A DNA stretch of 64,000 nt from Bacillota bacterium (GTDB lineage: Bacteria; Bacillota; Clostridia; Acetivibrionales; DTU013). The stretch is taken from positions 62,001-126,000 of the forward strand of contig JAEXNT010000011.1 of assembly GCA_023439545.1 (NCBI GenBank). The letters run 5' to 3'. A model generated the notes under the pieces. It worked only from the letters and a program-made list of their open reading frames with translations, did not search any database and was not told the origin of the DNA. The translations under genes and the position numbers were made by a program. Positions 59,481 through 64,000 of this stretch are shown in pieces. Numbering within the stretch: the stretch's first letter is position 1; each line of letters starts with the position of its first letter.

Positions 59481-61031
59481 ATGGAAGATTATATAATCGA
59501 AATGCTTCATATAACAAAAGAATTTCCGGGCATCATAGCCAATGACGATATCACCTTGAAGTTGAGAAAGGGTGAGATACATGCCCTTCTGGGTGAAAAC
59601 GGCGCCGGAAAATCAACGCTGATGAGTGTTCTCTTCGGCCTGTACCAGGCTGAAAAGGGTGAGATCAGGAAGAACGGAAGGGTCGTAAAGATCAATAACC
59701 CCAACGACGCCAACGATCTGGGCATCGGTATGGTACATCAGCACTTCAAGCTTGTTGAAATCTTTACAGTACTTGAAAATATAATTTTAGGCGTCGAACC
59801 TAATAAAATGGGCTTTTTGCTTAGGAAAAAAGCCCGCGAAAAGATAATGAGGCTAAGCGGGCAATATGGGCTCAAGGTCGACCCGGACGCCCTGATAGAA
59901 AATATTTCGGTCGGGATGCAGCAGCGCGTAGAAATATTGAAAATGCTGTATCGCGAAAATGAGATACTTATTTTCGACGAACCGACTGGAGTTCTTACTC
60001 CGCAGGAAATCGACGAACTTATGGATATCATGTGGGGCTTCGCAAAAGAAGGCAAATCCATACTTTTCATAACGCACAAATTAAACGAGATTATCACTGT
60101 TGCCGATCGCTGCACAGTATTGCGCAAGGGCAAACTGATAGGCACTGTAGACATAAAGGATACCACGAAGGAAGAGCTGTCAAGGATGATGGTGGGACGC
60201 GACGTACTCCTGAAGGTGGACAAAACGGATTCCAAACCCGGTAATGTAGTGCTTTCCGTAAGGAATGTCACCGTACCCTCCAAAACTCACCGGAACAATG
60301 CGGTCAAAAATGTTTCCTTCGACGTAAAAGCGGGAGAGATCGTCTGTCTGGCGGGTATCGACGGAAACGGCCAATCCGAGTTTGTACAAGCTCTGACCGG
60401 TCTTGAAAAAATAAACGGCGGAAGGATAACGCTCTGCGGCAGGGATATTACGAAGGCGTCGATACGCTCGCGTTCAAAAACTGGAATGAGCCATATTCCG
60501 GAGGATCGCCAGAAACATGGCCTCATTCTGGATTATACGCTGGAGCAGAATCTTGTTTTGCAGCGCTACTGGCAGCCTGATTTCCAGAGCCATAGCTTTA
60601 TAAAAAGCCGTGAGGTGCGGTCTTACGCGGAAAAACTCATAGAACAGTATGACGTCCGCAGCGGACAGGGACCTGTCACCCCCGTTCGGAGCATGTCCGG
60701 CGGCAACCAGCAAAAAGCTATACTTGCCCGTGAAATTGACAAGGAACATGAGCTGCTGATAGCCGTTCAGCCGACAAGAGGTCTCGACGTCGGAGCGATC
60801 GAATACATCCATAAGCAGCTGGTTGCAAGACGCGACGCCGGCAAAGCCGTTTTACTGATGTCCCTCGAGCTTGAAGAGGTCATGAACGTGAGCGACCGTA
60901 TCCTTGTCATGTATGAGGGTGAAATAGTCGGCGAGTTCGATCCCAAGGCAGTCACCGTGCAGGAGCTCGGCCTTTACATGTCGGGCGCAAAACGTCAGAT
61001 GGCAAAGGAGATTGAACATGCGGTCATTTGA
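59481..61031 (+). CDS. nupO: Nucleoside ABC transporter ATPase (NupO type, two ABC domains)
   Basis: A 516-residue double ABC ATPase of the RbsA/NupO type. First domain: Walker A GENGAGKST, signature-like ISVGMQQRVEIL, Walker B EILIFDEPTGVL. Second domain: degenerate Walker A GIDGNGQSE, signature MSGGNQQKAILARE and Walker B-like LLIAVQPTRGLDVGA; only one composite site should be fully active, as usual for the family. GAGGG precedes the ATG at 59481; the frame opens at 59454. It overlaps the next gene by 14 bp. Confidence 0.94.
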   Translation: MEDYIIEMLHITKEFPGIIANDDITLKLRKGEIHALLGENGAGKSTLMSVLFGLYQAEKGEIRKNGRVVKINNPNDANDLGIGMVHQHFKLVEIFTVLENIILGVEPNKMGFLLRKKAREKIMRLSGQYGLKVDPDALIENISVGMQQRVEILKMLYRENEILIFDEPTGVLTPQEIDELMDIMWGFAKEGKSILFITHKLNEIITVADRCTVLRKGKLIGTVDIKDTTKEELSRMMVGRDVLLKVDKTDSKPGNVVLSVRNVTVPSKTHRNNAVKNVSFDVKAGEIVCLAGIDGNGQSEFVQALTGLEKINGGRITLCGRDITKASIRSRSKTGMSHIPEDRQKHGLILDYTLEQNLVLQRYWQPDFQSHSFIKSREVRSYAEKLIEQYDVRSGQGPVTPVRSMSGGNQQKAILAREIDKEHELLIAVQPTRGLDVGAIEYIHKQLVARRDAGKAVLLMSLELEEVMNVSDRILVMYEGEIVGEFDPKAVTVQELGLYMSGAKRQMAKEIEHAVI

Positions 61032-62109
61032 TTTCAAAAGGGTTACAAAAATAAAAGGCTTTTCGGCATTTACGGCGGCATTGCTGGCAATTTTTCTGGG
61101 TCTTGTTTTCGGGTTTATAATTATGCTTGCCGCAAGTCCCGAAAATTCTTTTCCAGGTTTTCAAATGGTATTGTTAGGCGGTCTTGGGCGTCTCGGCGAC
61201 GTGTTCTATTTTGCCACACCTATACTGATGACCGGTTTGGCTGTTGGCTTTGCCTTTAAAATGGGCCTGTTCAATATCGGAGCGTCAGGACAATATACCA
61301 TGGGAATGTTCTTTGCCCTTTATGTCGGCTTAATGTGGGACCTCCCCGCCGGCATGCGCTGGGTGGTCGCAATAACCGCCGGGATGCTCGGCGGTTTGCT
61401 CTGGGGGCTGATACCCGGTATATTCAAGGCGCTGCTCAATGTAAACGAGGTTATCACCTCGATAATGTTCAATTACATCGGCATGTACCTGGTGGATATG
61501 TGGATACAGGGAAACGCAGTGATGTATGTCCCTACCAAGACAAGGACCGCCTATCTCCCCGATTCGGTGCAGTTGCCCTCTCTTGGGATCCCGAATTCGA
61601 GCGTGAACATTTCCATTATTATTGCTATTGTCATCGCAGTCATCCTATATATCGTTCTGAATAAGACGACCTTCGGTTATGAACTTAAAGCTACCGGCTA
61701 TAACAAAAGCGCAAGCGCATATGCGGGTATGAACGGCAAGCGCAACATCATTCTGACCATGGCAATAGCAGGGGCCATGGCGGGCTTCGGCGGCGCCTTC
61801 GCCATACTGGCGCCTTCCACAATCGCCGGCAGCAGCATGACATATGAACCTATCAACGTCATTGCCGCAAATGGCTTCAACGGTATCGCGGTAGCGCTGC
61901 TCGGCAACTCGAGCCCGCTCGGCATCATCTTCTCCGCCCTGTTCGTGTCCTACATCCAACGCGGCGGCACGCTTGCCAGCCTATACGGCTTCAAGCCTGA
62001 GATCATAGACGTGGTTATCGCAGTTATAATTTACTTTTCAGCCTTTGCCATGTTTATGAATTCCGTTGTCGTCAAACTCTTCAAAAAGCACAAAAAGGAG
62101 GAGGTGTAA
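61018..62109 (+). CDS. nupP: Nucleoside ABC transporter permease (NupP type)
   Basis: A 363-residue BPD_transp_2 permease with 8-10 membrane segments; signature regions GLAVGFAFKMGLFNIGASGQ and GKRNIILTMAIAGAMAGFGG. GGAG lies 8 nt before the ATG at 61018, inside the ATPase 3' end, so the two are coupled. It forms the channel with NupQ. Confidence 0.93.
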   Translation: MRSFDFKRVTKIKGFSAFTAALLAIFLGLVFGFIIMLAASPENSFPGFQMVLLGGLGRLGDVFYFATPILMTGLAVGFAFKMGLFNIGASGQYTMGMFFALYVGLMWDLPAGMRWVVAITAGMLGGLLWGLIPGIFKALLNVNEVITSIMFNYIGMYLVDMWIQGNAVMYVPTKTRTAYLPDSVQLPSLGIPNSSVNISIIIAIVIAVILYIVLNKTTFGYELKATGYNKSASAYAGMNGKRNIILTMAIAGAMAGFGGAFAILAPSTIAGSSMTYEPINVIAANGFNGIAVALLGNSSPLGIIFSALFVSYIQRGGTLASLYGFKPEIIDVVIAVIIYFSAFAMFMNSVVVKLFKKHKKEEV

Positions 62110-62112
62110 GCT

Positions 62113-63078
62113 ATGGATACCTTGTATTATCTGATTCAAAATACACTTCCGGTTGCCATTCCCCTGCTTTTGGTGGCGCTTGGCGGTATGTTCAGCGAAC
62201 GCAGCGGCGTCGTTAACATAGCTCTCGAAGGCATCATGCTGTTTGGAGCGTTTTTCGGCTGCCTGTTCGTTTACTATATCAAGGGCGCCCCGATGGATCC
62301 ACAGATAGTATTGATCCTGGCCATGGCGGTTGCCGCGGTTGCCGGACTTATTTACTCCATGCTGCTTTCATTTGCTGCCGTAAATATGAAGGCTGACCAG
62401 ACTATTACCGGAACTGCGCTGAATATGCTGATTCCGGCTGCGATCCTTCTGTTCGCCAAAATGTTTTTCAATAGCGACGGTATTACAACGGACATGAACT
62501 TTTATATCAAAAAGGTATCCGGACTCGGCGATATACCGGTACTAGGAAAAATGTTCTTCCAGAACACCTACCTTACCGTTTATATAGGGATCCTATTCCT
62601 CATTATATCCACTATTATTTTTTACAAGACCAGATTCGGACTTCGCCTGCGTTCCTGTGGCGAACATCCCCATGCAGCCGACTCCGTCGGAATAAACGTC
62701 TATGTCATGCGCCATGCAGGCGTAGGTATTTCGGGCATTCTGGGAGGGATCGGAGGCTTCTTCTACGCGGTAGGCATTATGAACAGCAATATCAACGGCC
62801 ACACGGGAGTTGCAGGCTTCGGCTTCCTGGCGCTGGCTGTAATGATATTCGGTCAGTGGAAGCCGTTGAAGATACTGCTGGCTGCGCTGTTCTTCGCATT
62901 CCTCCGCACACTGGCGTACTCGATATCGCTTATACCCTTCCTCGATGCTCTGAAAATAGATCAGACCTATTACAAGATGCTGCCTTATCTGGCGACGATG
63001 GTCGTCCTCGCATTCACCTCGAAAAAATCAAGGGCGCCTAAAGCCGAAGGTATTCCGTACGATATGAGCCAGAGGTAG
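62113..63078 (+). CDS. nupQ: Nucleoside ABC transporter permease (NupQ type)
   Basis: A 321-residue BPD_transp_2 permease with about eight membrane segments (GGMFSERSGVVNIALEGIML, FKTRFGLRLRSCGEHPHAAD-like loop, ISGILGGIGGFFYAVG). GGAGGAGG precedes the ATG, 3 bp after nupP. Last gene of the operon; an imperfect terminator follows. Confidence 0.93.
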   Translation: MDTLYYLIQNTLPVAIPLLLVALGGMFSERSGVVNIALEGIMLFGAFFGCLFVYYIKGAPMDPQIVLILAMAVAAVAGLIYSMLLSFAAVNMKADQTITGTALNMLIPAAILLFAKMFFNSDGITTDMNFYIKKVSGLGDIPVLGKMFFQNTYLTVYIGILFLIISTIIFYKTRFGLRLRSCGEHPHAADSVGINVYVMRHAGVGISGILGGIGGFFYAVGIMNSNINGHTGVAGFGFLALAVMIFGQWKPLKILLAALFFAFLRTLAYSISLIPFLDALKIDQTYYKMLPYLATMVVLAFTSKKSRAPKAEGIPYDMSQR

Positions 63079-63111
63079 CCATCTGTATCGCAATAGACCA
63101 GAATAAAAAGC

Positions 63112-63154
63112 AAGAGCTGTCAACTGCTTTAACTTAAAGCGGTTGATGGCTCTT
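63112..63154 (+). terminator. Terminator of the nucleoside transporter operon
   Basis: AAGAGC-GTCAAC-GCTTT pairs with AAAGC-GTTGAT-GCTCTT with single mismatches, 5-nt loop, ending TTTCAT, about 35 bp after nupQ. Confidence 0.7.
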
Positions 63155-63173
63155 TCATGATGCAGCTTAAGCT

Positions 63174-63482
63174 CTATAACAGCGCAAGTAGAGTTGCGAT
63201 TACTGATAAAACAACAAAGAAAATTAAACAATTTCTAATGGTATAAAGGTATCGTGTTTGCTTAAGCATTATTAACCTGTTTATTTCAACATCAGTTAAA
63301 TCTGATTTTACCAGCCTGTAGTATCCATCCGACTGTTCGTATGGATATACGTCTTCCGGAGGCCTTTGTTTTTGTTTCTTTAGCATATCAAACTGCTTAT
63401 TTTCCTCATCAGTACATGGCTGTTTGATCAAAGCACCTAAATCACAAAGTAAAGATTTCATTTCGTCTCTTGCCTTTTTCAT
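63174..63482 (-). CDS. Small single-pass membrane protein, function unknown
   Basis: A 102-residue protein, MKKARDEMKSLLCDLGALIK: an N-terminal helical, charged cytoplasmic part and one C-terminal membrane segment (about 82-101, LIFFVVLSVIATLLALL). AAGGGGG precedes the ATG. No family recognised. It lies 19 bp after the HD-domain gene on the same strand. Confidence 0.7.
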   Translation of the reverse strand: MKKARDEMKSLLCDLGALIKQPCTDEENKQFDMLKKQKQRPPEDVYPYEQSDGYYRLVKSDLTDVEINRLIMLKQTRYLYTIRNCLIFFVVLSVIATLLALL

Positions 63483-63501
63483 TCTTTACCCCCTTAAAAA
63501 A

Positions 63502-63984
63502 TTAAAACTGTGCGCCAATAACCATGAATCCTAGCTCCTTCATCGCTTTCCGACACCTTTCAGAAGCTGCTCCGCTCGTCTCCACAGCATTCAGGTACCT
63601 GTCCACGCAATCGACATCCTTCAGCAGTTCGGCCAGTTTGTTTTCCGAAAAATCATTTTTATTGCTGTGTACTCTGACAACCTCTATAAAAGAGTCCTCT
63701 TCCTCCCTGCTTATCGCAAGTTCGGGTTCTACAATCATATTATACCTGTTCACGGCGTCACGGATATAGGGTTCCGCTCTTTCTCCATGTCTTTCATGTT
63801 TGCCGGACATAACAACGGCAATATCATGCAATGTTGCCGTAAGCGAGGCCAATTCAGGATCGATATTCCTTTTGATCGCCAACAGCTTTGCCAATTGAGC
63901 GCTCGTGTACATGTGCATGACATTCCATTCAATTGGCAGATCCCTGTTTTCGTTATTCAGTTTTTTCCATTCATTAAAAAGCAT
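63502..63984 (-). CDS. HD-domain phosphohydrolase-like protein
   Basis: A protein of at least 160 residues with an HD-domain pattern: an N-terminal His (WNVMHMYTSAQLA), the HD pair in TLHDIAVVM, KHERHGERAEPYI and a distal Asp in VDCVDRYL. HD proteins are metal-dependent phosphohydrolases. The ATG at 63984 lacks a clear ribosome site and the frame stays open to the window edge, so the true start may lie beyond it. Substrate unknown. The C-terminal GFMVIGAQF is hydrophobic. Confidence 0.75.
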   Translation of the reverse strand: MLFNEWKKLNNENRDLPIEWNVMHMYTSAQLAKLLAIKRNIDPELASLTATLHDIAVVMSGKHERHGERAEPYIRDAVNRYNMIVEPELAISREEEDSFIEVVRVHSNKNDFSENKLAELLKDVDCVDRYLNAVETSGAASERCRKAMKELGFMVIGAQF

Positions 63985-64000
63985 GGCTTGTAAATGACAG

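Noticed and set aside
1..64000. CRISPR array, rRNA operon, phage or complete insertion sequence
   Set aside because: No regularly spaced repeats, rRNA signatures, integrase, capsid or intact transposase genes were found on either strand.

Overview
The window looks like chromosomal DNA of an anaerobic Gram-positive bacterium of the class Clostridia (Bacillota). Supporting signs are the Cys4 form of ribosomal protein L28, a CD3324-type and a TudS-related CD3072-type protein, a large FtsA-like ATPase, several YesMN/YtdP-type regulators with CUT1 sugar transporters, AGGAGG ribosome-binding sites, frequent GTG/TTG starts and sigma-A-like promoters. No phage, plasmid, CRISPR or complete insertion sequence was found.

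0-24 kb is mostly housekeeping: partial recG, an ABC-2 exporter, rpmB, and a minus-strand block of purL, then glgA-nth (ATGA overlap), an FtsA-like protein and a diguanylate cyclase. A LysR regulator, an XRE-cupin/acyl-CoA ligase pair, a TudS-like protein, a P-loop kinase, an orphan permease, htpG with an exact CIRCE operator, a PilZ protein and a class IV aminotransferase follow. 23.5-24.5 kb is a small gene graveyard: an ATC hydrolase-DUF3795 fusion cut by UGA and a DUF362 fragment.

24.5-35 kb is one minus-strand carbohydrate locus: a membrane-bound AraC regulator, a lipoprotein, two LplB/LplC-like permeases, two tandem paralogous glycoside-hydrolase-like proteins and an esterase. 35-41 kb is mixed: rsgA, small genes, an HAD hydrolase with 37-bp tandem repeats at its end, a broken lplD (alpha-galacturonidase) gene, tRNA-Thr(CGT) and a DruA/DUF4338 relic. 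41-49.5 kb is an alpha-galactoside locus: melA (GH4), a YesM/YesN-type two-component system and a CUT1 transporter. The promoters of melA and of the transporter share a conserved element of about 70 bp, the best regulatory discovery candidate here.

49.5-63 kb joins S-adenosylhomocysteine disposal (HTH-methyltransferase fusion, AhcY-like hydrolase, MtaD/DadD-like deaminase, minus strand) to a divergent nucleoside salvage cluster (deoC, deoD, a phosphopentomutase-cytidine deaminase fusion, pdp, NupNOPQ-type importer). If the hydrolase acts on S-inosylhomocysteine, its inosine can enter DeoD and DeoB directly, so the locus would recover homocysteine, hypoxanthine and ribose-5-phosphate. The window ends with a small membrane protein and an HD-domain protein.

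A recurring oddity is short, degenerate, often CCGG-rich repeats near gene ends (10.04, 36.4, 37.2, 56.7 kb) and in protein linkers (purL, deoB-cdd).
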